Under the pieces are notes generated by a model. It ran no database searches. It was not told where the DNA came from and was given only the letters and a program-made list of their open reading frames with translations. The translations under genes and the position numbers were made by a program. Of a stretch of 64,000 bases of DNA, positions 49,654 through 58,698 are shown piece after piece. Each line of letters opens with the position of its first letter. Within the stretch, counting starts at the first letter, position 1. This DNA comes from Actinokineospora inagensis DSM 44258 (lineage in GTDB: Bacteria; Actinomycetota; Actinomycetes; Mycobacteriales; Pseudonocardiaceae): contig NZ_AXWW01000005.1 of the NCBI RefSeq assembly GCF_000482865.1, positions 1 through 64,000 of the forward strand, written 5' to 3'.

Positions 49654-51279
49654 ATGGCCACCAGTACAGAACCGTCCCCGGACGTGGAACCTCCCCTGGG
49701 CGCGGACAAAGCGGACACCGCGGGAACCGTCGGCGGCATCGACGACATCAAGGTCGTCGACGTGGGCGATGTCGTCCCGGACGGTCGTGACGACCAGGTC
49801 GACACGCGGCCCAACCCGCTGCCGGTGCGCACCATCGCGCTCGGCACCGCGGGCAGTCTGATGATCCTGCTCAGCGCGTTCGGCGCGGCGGGCACCCTCA
49901 TCAGCGACCCGGTCCTCGGCAACAGCGCGCTGTCCTGGATCCGCTACGGCCACGGCCAGATGCTCGCCACCGCCACCCTCTACCTCGGTTTCGGCCTGGT
50001 CGTGTGGGCGTGGGTGCGGCTGGGCAGGCACGTGCTCGCCGGGCGGGTCGGCTCCCGACCGGTGCTGGTCGCCGCCGCCTGCTGGATGGCCCCGCTGGTG
50101 TTCTCCCCGCCGGTGTTCACCCGCGACGTGTTCTCCTACCTCGCGCAGGGCACCCTCCCGCTCTACGGGCAGGACCCGTACGCGGTCGGCCCGATCGTGC
50201 TCAACCTGCAACAGGTCGTGCAGAACGTGCACCCGTTCTGGCAGACCACCCCCGCCCCGTACGGCCCGATGTTCATCCTGCTGGCCAAGGGCGTCGCCTG
50301 GGTGACCGGCACGAACATGATCCTCGGCGTCATCCTCATGCGGCTGGTCCTGATGATCGGCCTCGGGCTGCTCGTGTGGGCGCTGCCCGGTCTGGTCCGC
50401 CACCTCGGCGGCCACCTGCCCACCACGCTGTGGCTGGCCGTCGCGGGCCCGATGACCGTGGTCCACCTGGTCGGCGGACCGCACAACGACCTGCTGATGG
50501 TCGGCTTCCTCGCCGCGGGCGTGCTGTGCGTGCTCGAACGCAAGCACGTCCTCGGCATCGCGCTGGTCACCCTCGCCGCCGCCGTCAAGGCCACCGCCGC
50601 GCTGGCGCTGCCGTTCCTGGTGTGGGTGTGGGCCGGGCACCTGAAGTCGACCTTCTGGAAGAACTTCACCCGCGCGGTCGCCGCCGCGGTCGCGACCACC
50701 GTCGTCACCTTCACCGCAGCCACCCTGCTCGCCGGGGTCAACCTGGGCTGGGTCAAGGCGCTGCAGGCCCCGACGATGATCGTCAACTGGCTGTCGCTGC
50801 CGACCGCCGTCGGCGAGTTCGCGCACACGGTCGCCGACCTGTTCTTCGACTCGAACAAGGCCTGGTTCGTCAACACCACCCGCGTCCTCGGCGGGATCCT
50901 GTTCTTCGTCATCGCCGCCCGCCAGTGGTGGCGCGCCCGCCACGGCGGCGCCGACGCCGTCCGCCGCGCCGCGTTCGTCCTCTTCGCCGTCGCCGTCCTC
51001 TCGCCCGCGACCCTCCCGTGGTACCTGACCTGGGGCTTCGTCATCGCCGCCGCCCTGCCGTGGCAGCGCACGCGGCTCGCGGTCGTGGTGGGCGCCGCGG
51101 TGTTCCTGGTGCTGACGTATTCGCCGGCGGGGGAGGACCTGCTCTACAACTGGCCCTTCATCGCCTGCGCGCTCGCCGTGTCGGTCCTGGCGGGTGTTTC
51201 CCTCCTCCGCCAAGACCCGCTGCGCCTGTTCGACGACCGCCACGAGTTGGTCCAGGTCAAGGTCCCGACGAAGGTCTGA
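49654..51279 (+). CDS. MptB-like polyprenol-phosphomannose alpha-1,6-mannosyltransferase
   Basis: 541 residues. An acidic, disordered N-terminus of about 60 residues is followed by 12 or more hydrophobic segments. The GT-C type loop signature FSPPVFTRDVFSYLAQGTLP contains the Asp expected to be catalytic. PAPYGPMFILLAKG, GGPHNDLLMVGFLAAGVLCV and AVKATAALALPFLVWVW are shared with MptA/MptB proteins. These enzymes add alpha-1,6-mannose from polyprenol-phosphate-mannose to the lipomannan or lipoarabinomannan core outside the membrane. The exact glycan here is inferred from family. Confidence 0.8.
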   Translation: MATSTEPSPDVEPPLGADKADTAGTVGGIDDIKVVDVGDVVPDGRDDQVDTRPNPLPVRTIALGTAGSLMILLSAFGAAGTLISDPVLGNSALSWIRYGHGQMLATATLYLGFGLVVWAWVRLGRHVLAGRVGSRPVLVAAACWMAPLVFSPPVFTRDVFSYLAQGTLPLYGQDPYAVGPIVLNLQQVVQNVHPFWQTTPAPYGPMFILLAKGVAWVTGTNMILGVILMRLVLMIGLGLLVWALPGLVRHLGGHLPTTLWLAVAGPMTVVHLVGGPHNDLLMVGFLAAGVLCVLERKHVLGIALVTLAAAVKATAALALPFLVWVWAGHLKSTFWKNFTRAVAAAVATTVVTFTAATLLAGVNLGWVKALQAPTMIVNWLSLPTAVGEFAHTVADLFFDSNKAWFVNTTRVLGGILFFVIAARQWWRARHGGADAVRRAAFVLFAVAVLSPATLPWYLTWGFVIAAALPWQRTRLAVVVGAAVFLVLTYSPAGEDLLYNWPFIACALAVSVLAGVSLLRQDPLRLFDDRHELVQVKVPTKV

Positions 51280-51292
51280 CCCTCGAAGACCC

Positions 51293-51332
51293 ACCGCTGG
51301 CGCCAAGTCCCCCCGGGCTTGGCGCCAGCGGT
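51293..51332 (+). terminator. strong terminator after the mannosyltransferase gene
   Basis: A 15-bp stem (ACCGCTGGCGCCAAG with CTTGGCGCCAGCGGT) has a 10-base loop and TTTT directly after the stem. It begins 14 bases past the stop and looks like a classic intrinsic terminator. Confidence 0.85.
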
Positions 51333-51355
51333 TTTCTGTCCGGGGGCCGGGCGGG

Positions 51356-51697
51356 TTACCAGAACGCGCGGCCAGGCTCGTCGATGACCTCGAGCAGCGG
51401 TCCGGGCGCGCTCTGGGCCACGACGTCGTCGAGCGGGTGCCAGCGGGAGTTGCGGTCGGGTCGGTACAGCCGCCAGTGGGCACCGTCGTGCCGCAACTGC
51501 GCGATCGGCCGGTGGGTCCACTCGGATCCGAGATCTTCGCGCCAGGGCGCCCTGGCTTCCAGGATCGTGACGTTCGACCCGCGCACGGTGTGCTCGACGC
51601 GGACCTGGTGGCGTGCGTGCTCGGGAATGCGTCGCTCACACCAGCGGGCGATCTGACGCAGGTGGATCTCGGGGGCGGGCACGCCGTCGATCCTCAC
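51356..51697 (-). CDS. DUF3024-domain protein
   Basis: 113 residues, starting MRIDGVPAPEIHLRQIARWC. The pattern RQIARWCERRIPEHARHQVR, then IAQLRHDGAHWRLYRPDRNS, then RWHPLDDVV fits the DUF3024 family of small soluble proteins with unknown function. Upstream (51698-51879) nothing was recognised. Confidence 0.8.
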   Translation of the reverse strand: MRIDGVPAPEIHLRQIARWCERRIPEHARHQVRVEHTVRGSNVTILEARAPWREDLGSEWTHRPIAQLRHDGAHWRLYRPDRNSRWHPLDDVVAQSAPGPLLEVIDEPGRAFW

Positions 51698-51879
51698 ACA
51701 CCGCCCACACCCACGGAGACGACACCCCGACTAGCCCACCGGCGCCGGTGGGTCTGTCCGGATTGCGAACGGCGCTATCCCAGTGGGCGTGAAATCGTGG
51801 TGATCAAGGCGGTGAATGTGGTGCAGAACGCGGTGCAATAGGGTCGCGGCGAGGGTGGGCGGGCGGTGAGGATGATCGT

Positions 51880-53175
51880 GTGTCTGGTGTCGCTGGCCCG
51901 CTGGCGCGTGCGCGGTCGTTGCTCCCCCTGGGGACGACGACCGCCACAGTGGGGGTGGCCTCGGCGCTGGGGGTGCCGTTCCTCTCGTTGTTCCTGACCG
52001 CCGAGGTGCACGCGGGCCCGTTCGCGCTAGGGGCGTTCCTGTTGGCAGGACCGATCGCCAGCGTGCTGGTCACGAGCCTGCTGGGCCGGTTGTCGGACGC
52101 GCGGGCGATCCGGACCAAGCTGATGATGGGCGCGGCCGCCGCGGGCGCGGTCGGCTACGGGTTGTACGTGGTGGTGCGCGAGTACTGGGTGCTGCTGGCC
52201 GTCGCGGTCACGTTGGTGGCCGCCAGCACGTCGTTGATGTCGCAGGTGTTCGCCTACGCCGGGCTGGAGCTGGAACGGTCCAAGACCGCGCGGGCGCCGC
52301 TGGTGATCAGCATGCTGCGGATGCTGGTGTCGATGTCGTGGGTCGCGGGCCCGCCGCTGGCCGCCCTGCTGGTCGCCGTCAGCGGGTTCACCGGGCTGTT
52401 CGGGGTGGTCGCGGGCTGTTACGTGCTGGTCACCCTCGTCGTCTCGCGCCTGCCCGAGCCGCGCGTCGAGCAGCACAAACCCGCCACCGGCCACACCCCG
52501 CCACGCAGGCGGGTCGTCCTCGCCGTCGCCGCGTTCGTGCTGATCCAGGGCGCCGGGTCGCTGGGGATCATGAACCTGCCGCTGTTCATCGCGGGCGACA
52601 TGGGCGGCTCCGCCGCCGACGCGGGCCTGGTGCTGGGCCTGTGCGCGGCCCTGGAGATCCCGCTGATGGTGGCGTTCGGCGCGATGGCGGTCCGGTTCAG
52701 CCAGCACACCCTCGTCCTGGTCGGGATGACCGTCGCCATCGCCTACCACGGCGTCATGGCGATGACCACCACCATCGGGCAGGTCGCGGCCGCGCAGGTG
52801 CTCAACGCCGTGGTCATCGCCGCGGTCATGGGGGTCGGGATCTCCTACTTCCAGTCCCTCGACCCCGGCCGACCCGGCGCGGTCACCGCCCTGTTCGGCA
52901 ACACCACCGTCGCCGGGACCATGATCGCCGGACCACTGGTCGGCATCGCCGCCAAGATCGGCTACCGGGACGCCTACCTGATGACCATCACCATGTCCGC
53001 CCTCGGCCTGCTCGCCCTCGCCGCGGCCGGGTCAGGCCAACGCCGCGCCCACCACGGTCAGCGTGCCGTCGTCGGCGTCCAGCACGGCGTCGACCCCGAG
53101 CGGGACGGTGAGCTGGCCAGGGCAGTGCCCGAACCCCAGCTCCCACACCATGGGCAGGCCGAGCCCGCCGAGTAG
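51880..53175 (+). CDS. MFS transporter (sugar efflux-like)
   Basis: 431 residues from GTG 51880. Twelve hydrophobic segments are present, with the MFS loop motif LLGRLSDARAIRTKLMMGAA between segments 2 and 3 and the central break RLPEPRVEQHKPATG. It resembles SetA/SetB-type sugar or drug efflux permeases, though substrate choice is not readable. The last 48 codons (after AAAGSGQRRAHHGQ) are hydrophilic and overlap the convergent LD-carboxypeptidase gene by 144 bases. This suggests the original stop was lost and translation now runs on into the neighbour's antisense strand. Confidence 0.85.
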   Translation: MSGVAGPLARARSLLPLGTTTATVGVASALGVPFLSLFLTAEVHAGPFALGAFLLAGPIASVLVTSLLGRLSDARAIRTKLMMGAAAAGAVGYGLYVVVREYWVLLAVAVTLVAASTSLMSQVFAYAGLELERSKTARAPLVISMLRMLVSMSWVAGPPLAALLVAVSGFTGLFGVVAGCYVLVTLVVSRLPEPRVEQHKPATGHTPPRRRVVLAVAAFVLIQGAGSLGIMNLPLFIAGDMGGSAADAGLVLGLCAALEIPLMVAFGAMAVRFSQHTLVLVGMTVAIAYHGVMAMTTTIGQVAAAQVLNAVVIAAVMGVGISYFQSLDPGRPGAVTALFGNTTVAGTMIAGPLVGIAAKIGYRDAYLMTITMSALGLLALAAAGSGQRRAHHGQRAVVGVQHGVDPERDGELARAVPEPQLPHHGQAEPAE

Positions 53176-53955
53176 GTCCTCCACCACCGCCGACACCGCC
53201 GCCAGGTCACCGCACCGCTCCCACGACCCGAGCGCGATCCCGGACACCCCGGTGAACCAGCCCGCCCGCAACAACTGCGTCAGCATCCGGTCAACCCGGT
53301 ACGGCGCCTCCGTCACGTCCTCCAACAGCACGATCGCGCCGTCCGGCGCCCGGTTGGCGTCGGTGCCCGCCACACCCAGCTCACCCACCACCAACGACAG
53401 GTTCCCGCCGACGGTGACCCCGCGCGCCACACCGTGCCCGGCCGTCGCCGTCCTCGGCCCCGTCAGCCGCGACACGCCCTCCGGTTCGAACAACGTCGCC
53501 CGCAGGTGCGCACGCGCCTCGGCGTCGAACAGGGTCCCGGCGATCATCGGCCCGAACAGCGTGACCACCCCGAGCCGGGCACCGATCGCGTCGTGCAGGC
53601 AGGTCGCGTCGCTGGACCCGACGAACACCTTCGGCGCCGCCGCCGCCAACTCGTGCCAGTCCAGCAGGTCCAGCACCCGCTGCGCCCCGTAACCGCCGCG
53701 CGCGCAGATCACCGCGGACACGGCCGGGTCGCACCAGGCGCGCTGGAAGTCCGCCGCCCGGTCGGCGTCGGTACCCGCCAGGTACGGCAGCGTCGGGTGC
53801 CGGTCCAGCACGTGCGCACCGACCCGCACCCGCAGCCCCCACGACTCCAGCTCCGCCACCCCGGCGGCCAGCAGCGCCGCGTCCACCGGGCCGGACGGGG
53901 CGACGACCGCCACCGTCGACCCGGGCCGCAGCCGCGGCGGCCGCACCCGGCTCAC
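53032..53955 (-). CDS. S66-family LD-carboxypeptidase
   Basis: 307 residues, starting MSRVRPPRLRPGSTVAVVAP. Family motifs: VAVVAPSGPVD, VICARGGYGAQRVLDLLDW, KVFVGSSDATCLHDAIGARL with the nucleophile Ser region, ALGSWERCGD with the catalytic Glu and GFGHCPGQLTVPLGV with the His. These enzymes trim tetrapeptides from peptidoglycan in the cytoplasm, helping recycling; some relatives cleave microcin-type peptides. The GTG start overlaps the stop of the S9 peptidase gene (GTGA at 53952-53955), so the two peptidases are coupled. Confidence 0.9.
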   Translation of the reverse strand: MSRVRPPRLRPGSTVAVVAPSGPVDAALLAAGVAELESWGLRVRVGAHVLDRHPTLPYLAGTDADRAADFQRAWCDPAVSAVICARGGYGAQRVLDLLDWHELAAAAPKVFVGSSDATCLHDAIGARLGVVTLFGPMIAGTLFDAEARAHLRATLFEPEGVSRLTGPRTATAGHGVARGVTVGGNLSLVVGELGVAGTDANRAPDGAIVLLEDVTEAPYRVDRMLTQLLRAGWFTGVSGIALGSWERCGDLAAVSAVVEDLLGGLGLPMVWELGFGHCPGQLTVPLGVDAVLDADDGTLTVVGAALA

Positions 53956-55889
53956 CGGGTCAGCTCCACCGGCGGCACGTCGGTCGCGAACCCGAACACC
54001 TGCCCGTAGAACGACAGCTCCGCCTCGTGCGCGGCGATGATCGTCTCCGCCTTGCGGAACCCGTGCTGCTCACCGGCGAAGGTCAGGTACGCGTGCGGCA
54101 CCCCGGTCCCGTCCAACGCCGCCACGAACCGACCCGCCTGCGCGGGCGGGCACACCCGGTCCTCCAGGCCCTGCAACAACAACACCGGCCCGGCGATCCG
54201 GTCGACGTGGTTGATCGGGGACAGCTCCAGGTACCGGTCGCGGCTCTCCGGCAACGGCCCGACCAGGCCCTCCATGTAGCGGGACTCGAAGTCGTGGCTC
54301 TCCACCCCGCCGTCCGCCCACGGCGTCAGGTCCAGGATCGGGAAGCTGATCGTGGCGCACCGGAACGTGTCCACGCTGGTCATCGCCGCCGCCGCGGTCC
54401 AACCACCCGCGCTGCCACCCCGGATCGCGACCCGCGCCGCGTCCGCCAGACCCTCCTTGACCAACGCGGTCGCCACCGTCGCGCAGTCGCGCACGTCGGC
54501 CACACCCCACTGCCCGTTCAACAGCTCCCGGAACGCCCGCCCGTGCCCGGTCGACCCCGCGTAGTCCACCGTCACCACGGCGAAACCGCGGCTGGTGAAG
54601 TACGCGATGTCCAGGTCCAGCTCGGCCGTGCAGTTCGCCGTCGGCCCCGAGTGCGGGTAGACCAGCAGCGGCGGCAGCTCACCGGCCGGACCGGCGAAAT
54701 CGGGGTTGGTCGGCGGGTAGAACAACGCGGGCACCCGGTACCCGTCGGGGCTGTCGAACACCCGCGCCTCGGGCTCCGGCAGGTACTCGGCGGCGGGCGG
54801 CCGCTCCACCTCGGCCAACCGGGTCAGCTCCCCGGTCGACAGGTCCAGGCTCACCGGCGCCCAGTTGTCCTTGGGGCCCGCCGCCGACGCGACCACGACC
54901 CCATCGGCCCCGGCGTCCAGGTGCACCCACACCGACAGGTCCGTGTCGACGTCGGTGACCGTGCCGGACCGCTCGTCCACGATCGCCAGCCGCTCCGTGC
55001 GCTGCACCGCGAACCGACCCTGGCCCAGCGGCACGAACCACCGGTACCCCAACTGCCACAGCGGCCCGCCCAGTTCGTGCTCGCCGGGCGCGAGGTTGAC
55101 GACGGTGCCGTCCAGGCCGATCCGGTGCAGGTTCCACCAGCCCTGCGGGTCGGTCAGCACCAGCAGCGCGTCCGAGGACTCCCACTCGACCTGGCACACC
55201 GCCTCCCGCGGCCCACCCGCGACAACCCGGTGCGGACCCAACGTCCCGTCCGCCGAGATCGCGGCCACGCACAACTGCGTGCCGTCCCACGGCATGTTCG
55301 GGTGCTCCCACCCGATCCACGCCGCGTGCCTGCCATCCGGGCTGGGGCGCGGCGACGACATGAAGTGGTGACTGCGCCCCAACACCCGCGGCTCGCCACC
55401 GTCGAGCGGCAACGCCACCAGCTCACGGTGGTCCACGGCGTCCTCCCGCACGCACCACACCTCGGTGCCGTCCGGGCCCGCCACCAGGTCGCTGTAGCGC
55501 CAGCCCTGCGGCGTCGGCGGCTCGGGGGAGATGGGCACGGGATCGACGCCGTCGTGGTCGGTGACGTAAACCCGCTGGTCGTCCCAGTTGGTGAACACCA
55601 CCCGCGCGCCCAGCACCAGGTACGGCGCGCCGCCGTACTCGTGCACCCGGTTGCGCACGTTCCACGGCGCCGCCAACACCTGCCGCGCTGCCGAGCCGTC
55701 TGGGCCGTTTGTGCTGTCGGGGCCGTCGTGCCGGAACAGCGCGACCCGCCCGTTCTCGTGCGGCAACCCGCGCAGCCACCAGGTCCGCGACCCGATCCGA
55801 CGCAGCCAACCCGGCCGCCCGCCGCCGCGGGCCACATCGGCCGCGGCCAGGGGCGACACCCACGTACCGTATGGAGCGATCTTCACCAC
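53952..55889 (-). CDS. S9-family prolyl oligopeptidase-like serine peptidase
   Basis: 645 residues from GTG 55889 (MVKIAPYGTWVSPLAAADVA); the frame is open further 5' but overlaps the divergent DUF3090 leader. An N-terminal beta-propeller (RPSPDGRHAAWIGWEHPNMP and similar repeats) precedes an alpha/beta-hydrolase domain. Its catalytic serine is in IRGGSAGGWTAAAAMTS, its Asp in LEDRVCPPAQ and its His in AGEQHGFRKAE. It cleaves short peptides, with the propeller limiting substrate size. There is no signal peptide, so it is cytosolic. It is coupled to the LD-carboxypeptidase gene, which may point to peptide recycling. Confidence 0.9.
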   Translation of the reverse strand: MVKIAPYGTWVSPLAAADVARGGGRPGWLRRIGSRTWWLRGLPHENGRVALFRHDGPDSTNGPDGSAARQVLAAPWNVRNRVHEYGGAPYLVLGARVVFTNWDDQRVYVTDHDGVDPVPISPEPPTPQGWRYSDLVAGPDGTEVWCVREDAVDHRELVALPLDGGEPRVLGRSHHFMSSPRPSPDGRHAAWIGWEHPNMPWDGTQLCVAAISADGTLGPHRVVAGGPREAVCQVEWESSDALLVLTDPQGWWNLHRIGLDGTVVNLAPGEHELGGPLWQLGYRWFVPLGQGRFAVQRTERLAIVDERSGTVTDVDTDLSVWVHLDAGADGVVVASAAGPKDNWAPVSLDLSTGELTRLAEVERPPAAEYLPEPEARVFDSPDGYRVPALFYPPTNPDFAGPAGELPPLLVYPHSGPTANCTAELDLDIAYFTSRGFAVVTVDYAGSTGHGRAFRELLNGQWGVADVRDCATVATALVKEGLADAARVAIRGGSAGGWTAAAAMTSVDTFRCATISFPILDLTPWADGGVESHDFESRYMEGLVGPLPESRDRYLELSPINHVDRIAGPVLLLQGLEDRVCPPAQAGRFVAALDGTGVPHAYLTFAGEQHGFRKAETIIAAHEAELSFYGQVFGFATDVPPVELTR

Positions 55890-56001
55890 AGGCAGGACCC
55901 TACCGACCCGCTCCACCCGGCCCGATACGGTGGACCGGTGCGGGGGCGACGGCGTGTACGGCCTGCTCGACGCCGCGATGTCCCATAAGGTCGGAGGTGC
56001 C

Positions 56002-56568
56002 ATGGCCCGTGTCATCCACGTCTTCCGTCAGCCCGACCGCTTCATAGCGGGCACAGTCGGGCAGCCCGGCGACCGCACGTTCTACCTGCAGGCCGTCGAG
56101 AGCGCCCGCACCGTCAGCGTGACCATCGAGAAACAGCAGGTCGCGGTGCTCGCCGAGCGCATCGGCTCGCTCCTGGAGGAGGTGCACCGCCGGTTCGGCG
56201 CCGAGGTCCCGGACGGGGTGCCCGACACGGAGGTCGACGCCGAGCCGCTGCAGGTGCCGGTCGAGGAGGAGTTCCGCGTCGGCACCATGGGGCTGGGGTG
56301 GGACGCCGAGACCCGCGCGGTGGTCATCGAGCTGCTCGCCGCCACCGAGGGCGAGGTGGACGAGTCGGTGGTGCTCGACGACACCGAGGACGGCCCCGAC
56401 GCCGTCCGGGTGTTCCTCACCCCCACCGAGGCCCGCGCCTTCGCCGAGCGCGCCGACCGGGTGGTCAACGCGGGGCGCAGGCCGTGCCCGCTGTGCGGGG
56501 AGCCGCTCGACCCGGCCGGTCACGTCTGCCCCCGGCAGAACGGCTACCGCCGCGGCGACGACGACTGA
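56002..56568 (+). CDS. DUF3090-family protein
   Basis: 188 residues from ATG 56002, with GGAGGT seven bases upstream. The family pattern is seen in MARVIHVFRQPDRFIAGTVG, YLQAVESARTVSVTIEKQQV and FRVGTMGLGWDAETRAVVIE. The C-terminus carries a zinc-ribbon-like CPLCGEPLDPAGHVCPRQNG. The function is unknown. In mycobacteria and Streptomyces it normally follows the histidine phosphatase gene, here 16.4 kb upstream. It is followed after 14 bases by the SCO1664-type gene, so those two remain an operon. Confidence 0.9.
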   Translation: MARVIHVFRQPDRFIAGTVGQPGDRTFYLQAVESARTVSVTIEKQQVAVLAERIGSLLEEVHRRFGAEVPDGVPDTEVDAEPLQVPVEEEFRVGTMGLGWDAETRAVVIELLAATEGEVDESVVLDDTEDGPDAVRVFLTPTEARAFAERADRVVNAGRRPCPLCGEPLDPAGHVCPRQNGYRRGDDD

Positions 56569-56582
56569 AGGACGAGGCCCCA

Positions 56583-57377
56583 GTGCTGCCCACCGACCCG
56601 GGCGTCGGCGAGTTCCTGCTGCGCGGTTCGCTGGAGATCGAGGGCAGGCTCGTCGACGCGTCCAACGCCACCCTGTTCTGCGCCATCGAGGCCGACGGGG
56701 TGGCGGCCCAGTGCGTGTACAAGCCGGTGCGCGGTGAACGCCCGCTGTGGGACTTCCCGGACGGGACCCTCGCGGGCCGCGAGGTCGCCGCGTACCTGGT
56801 GTCCCGGGCCGCGGGCCTGACCCTCATCCCGCCGACCGTGCTGCGGGACGGCCCGTTTGGCCCCGGCATGGTCCAACTGTGGGTCGACACCAAGGAAGGC
56901 GACGACCTGGTCGACGTCGTCGCCCCCGACGAACTGCCCCGCGGCTGGCGCGCCGTCCTCCACGCCCACGACCGCTACGGCGACCCCGCGGTTCTGGCCC
57001 ACTCCAACGCGACCCCCGTCGCCCTGCTGTCCGCGATCGACGTGGTCCTCAACAACGCCGACCGCAAAGGCGGCCACGTCCTGCACGGCACCGACGGCGG
57101 CGTTTATGGCGTCGACCACGGCATCTGCCTGCACCAAGAGCACAAACTCCGAACCGTGCTGTGGGGCTGGGCGGGGGAGGCGTTACCAGATGAGGCCGTC
57201 GACGCCCTGCACGCGCTGAACACCGCCCTGCGCGGCTCCCTGCCGGGGGAGTTGACCCCCCACATCACCCGCCGCGAGATCTCGGCGCTGTCCACCCGGG
57301 TCAAGGGCCTGCTGGCGGCCCCGGTGTTCCCCCGTCCGGACGAGGACGGCCGCCCAATCCCGTGGCCCGCCTTCTAG
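56583..57377 (+). CDS. SCO1664-family protein (PI3/4-kinase-like fold)
   Basis: 264 residues from GTG 56583 (MLPTDPGVGEFLLRGSLEIE). Features include CVYKPVRGERPLWDFPDGTL with a lysine typical of nucleotide binding, LLSAIDVVLNNADRKGGHVL resembling a kinase catalytic loop (NNADRKxGH) and GVYGVDHGICLHQEHKLRTV resembling the DxG metal loop. The family is linked to the PI3/PI4-kinase fold, but its substrate is unknown to me. It is coupled with DUF3090. No mshC gene follows directly, unlike in many relatives. Confidence 0.85.
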   Translation: MLPTDPGVGEFLLRGSLEIEGRLVDASNATLFCAIEADGVAAQCVYKPVRGERPLWDFPDGTLAGREVAAYLVSRAAGLTLIPPTVLRDGPFGPGMVQLWVDTKEGDDLVDVVAPDELPRGWRAVLHAHDRYGDPAVLAHSNATPVALLSAIDVVLNNADRKGGHVLHGTDGGVYGVDHGICLHQEHKLRTVLWGWAGEALPDEAVDALHALNTALRGSLPGELTPHITRREISALSTRVKGLLAAPVFPRPDEDGRPIPWPAF

Positions 57378-57422
57378 CCTGACCATCCCCTGAGTCCTGG
57401 CAAATATCAGCTTGTCTGTCAA

Positions 57423-57446
57423 ATTCACTATCAGCTATTCACTATC
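57423..57446 (+). repeat. AT-rich tandem site, left of the lectin gene
   Basis: The 10-base unit ATTCACTATC occurs twice, separated by AGCT, inside an unusually AT-rich patch. A variant with the same spacing lies at 58699-58722, on the other side of the lectin gene. Between this site and 57820 there is an open frame of 100 codons, but it is arginine-rich and has no recognised domain, so I do not call it a gene. Confidence 0.5.
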
Positions 57447-57819
57447 GAGATATTTGATGGTTAGCCGAAGGCGGAGGCGGCGGGAAGAGCGGACGTACGA
57501 ACAAAACAGCCACGAAGAGGACGGCTCGACTCGCTCAGACGGTGAGCATTGGGGGAGGAGTGCGTCCCCCGCGACACCGACGTTTTCAACGCCCCCGGTG
57601 GGGTGGCGCACCGGCCCGCACCTGAGGGCTCGGCGGCCCTGTTTCACTTCGTCGACGACGTTGACAAGGCGCAGGCGCTCGCGGGGACCGCGTGGTCGAG
57701 GTCGCCGCGGGCGGGGGTGACGCGGCGGCCACGCCCGACGCTGCTGCGGTGAGCGCGCAGAAGGAAGGACCGTGTGGTCACCCAGCCCATGGCCGGGTGA
57801 CCACACTTCCCGAAAGCCC

Positions 57820-58449
57820 TCAGACTGTTCCCGCGCGGAGGGTCCACAACTGCTCCAAGCCGCCATGGCAGGTCCACTGGATGACCCAGGAGCCCGCGGT
57901 GCGCAGGCCGCCGCCGACCGAGACGCACTTGCCGCTGTGGTAGTTCTGGATCTCGTACTCCGTGAAGTCCGGAGTACCCGTGTGGATGTTGTACGGCACC
58001 ACGGCGAAGAGTTGGTCGTCGGAGCCGTGGCAGGGGAACACCTGGACATTGGCCCCTTCGGCCACGGAACCGTCCTGGATGCTCAGGCACTGGCCGTTGA
58101 TCGAATTGACGAGTTCGTAGTAGTTGGCGTTGACCTGCACGGGAGTCCAGAAGACGGTGGCGTCGCCCGTGGTACCCGGGGTCTGGCCGAAGCAGTCCCC
58201 GATCCACGCGGCGCCCCGCCGTGTCGGGGCGTAGCCCAGGCATTCGGAGTGCGCGAGCAGGGTGGGTGTGTTGATGAACCGGTAGATCTGGTTGGGGATG
58301 ACACCTGCAAGCGAGGCCGTCCCCGGTGCCTTCGGCGCACTCGCGGCATTCGCCGGAGTCGCGGTCAGGGCCAAGGCCAGTGCCACAGCGCCGACCAAGA
58401 CCGCGCCAAGGCGGGCGAGGCCACGCCTGCGTCCGGTGGTGACGAGCAT
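57820..58449 (-). CDS. secreted ricin-type beta-trefoil lectin
   Basis: 209 residues from ATG 58449, with GGAGG seven bases upstream. A signal peptide (MLVTTGRRRGLARLGAVLVG, AVALALALTATPANA) with an ANA-AS cleavage region comes first. The mature protein shows RICIN repeats: YELVNSINGQCLSIQDGSVA, GANVQVFPCHGSDDQLFAVV, YEIQNYHSGKCVSVGGGLRT and WVIQWTCHGGLEQLWTL. Such domains bind galactose-type sugars outside the cell. No enzymatic domain is attached. The gene sits alone in an AT-rich-bounded segment, which suggests it is an insertion. Confidence 0.85.
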   Translation of the reverse strand: MLVTTGRRRGLARLGAVLVGAVALALALTATPANAASAPKAPGTASLAGVIPNQIYRFINTPTLLAHSECLGYAPTRRGAAWIGDCFGQTPGTTGDATVFWTPVQVNANYYELVNSINGQCLSIQDGSVAEGANVQVFPCHGSDDQLFAVVPYNIHTGTPDFTEYEIQNYHSGKCVSVGGGLRTAGSWVIQWTCHGGLEQLWTLRAGTV

Positions 58450-58698
58450 TCCCACTCCTCCACTCTGTGCTGTTCCCCCGTGCCCCCAGCAGCGCTAGCC
58501 GGCCATCTCCGGGGCCCAGCGAGCAGGCTCCTGCGTGATGGCGGTGAGGTCACTGTGAATACGAGCGCGGGTTACGCGTAAACCCAACGAGCAGGTCGGC
58601 CGGTCCTCGCCGCGGGTACCGGCGCGCAGGGCGGCCGTGCGTCCCTCGGTCGTCGCGAGATTCCGCTCCACCAACGGGAAACGCCCACTCCCCTGGTA

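Noticed and set aside
49513-51639. Minus-strand frame of about 700 codons
   Set aside because: Antisense of the mannosyltransferase gene; highly charged, repetitive and without domains.
54027-55988. Plus-strand frame of about 650 codons
   Set aside because: Antisense of the S9 peptidase gene, whose catalytic triad is clear on the other strand.
57412-57720. Possible small gene right of the AT-rich repeat
   Set aside because: It has an open frame and an ATG, but it is arginine/proline-rich, lacks a convincing ribosome binding site and has no recognised domain.
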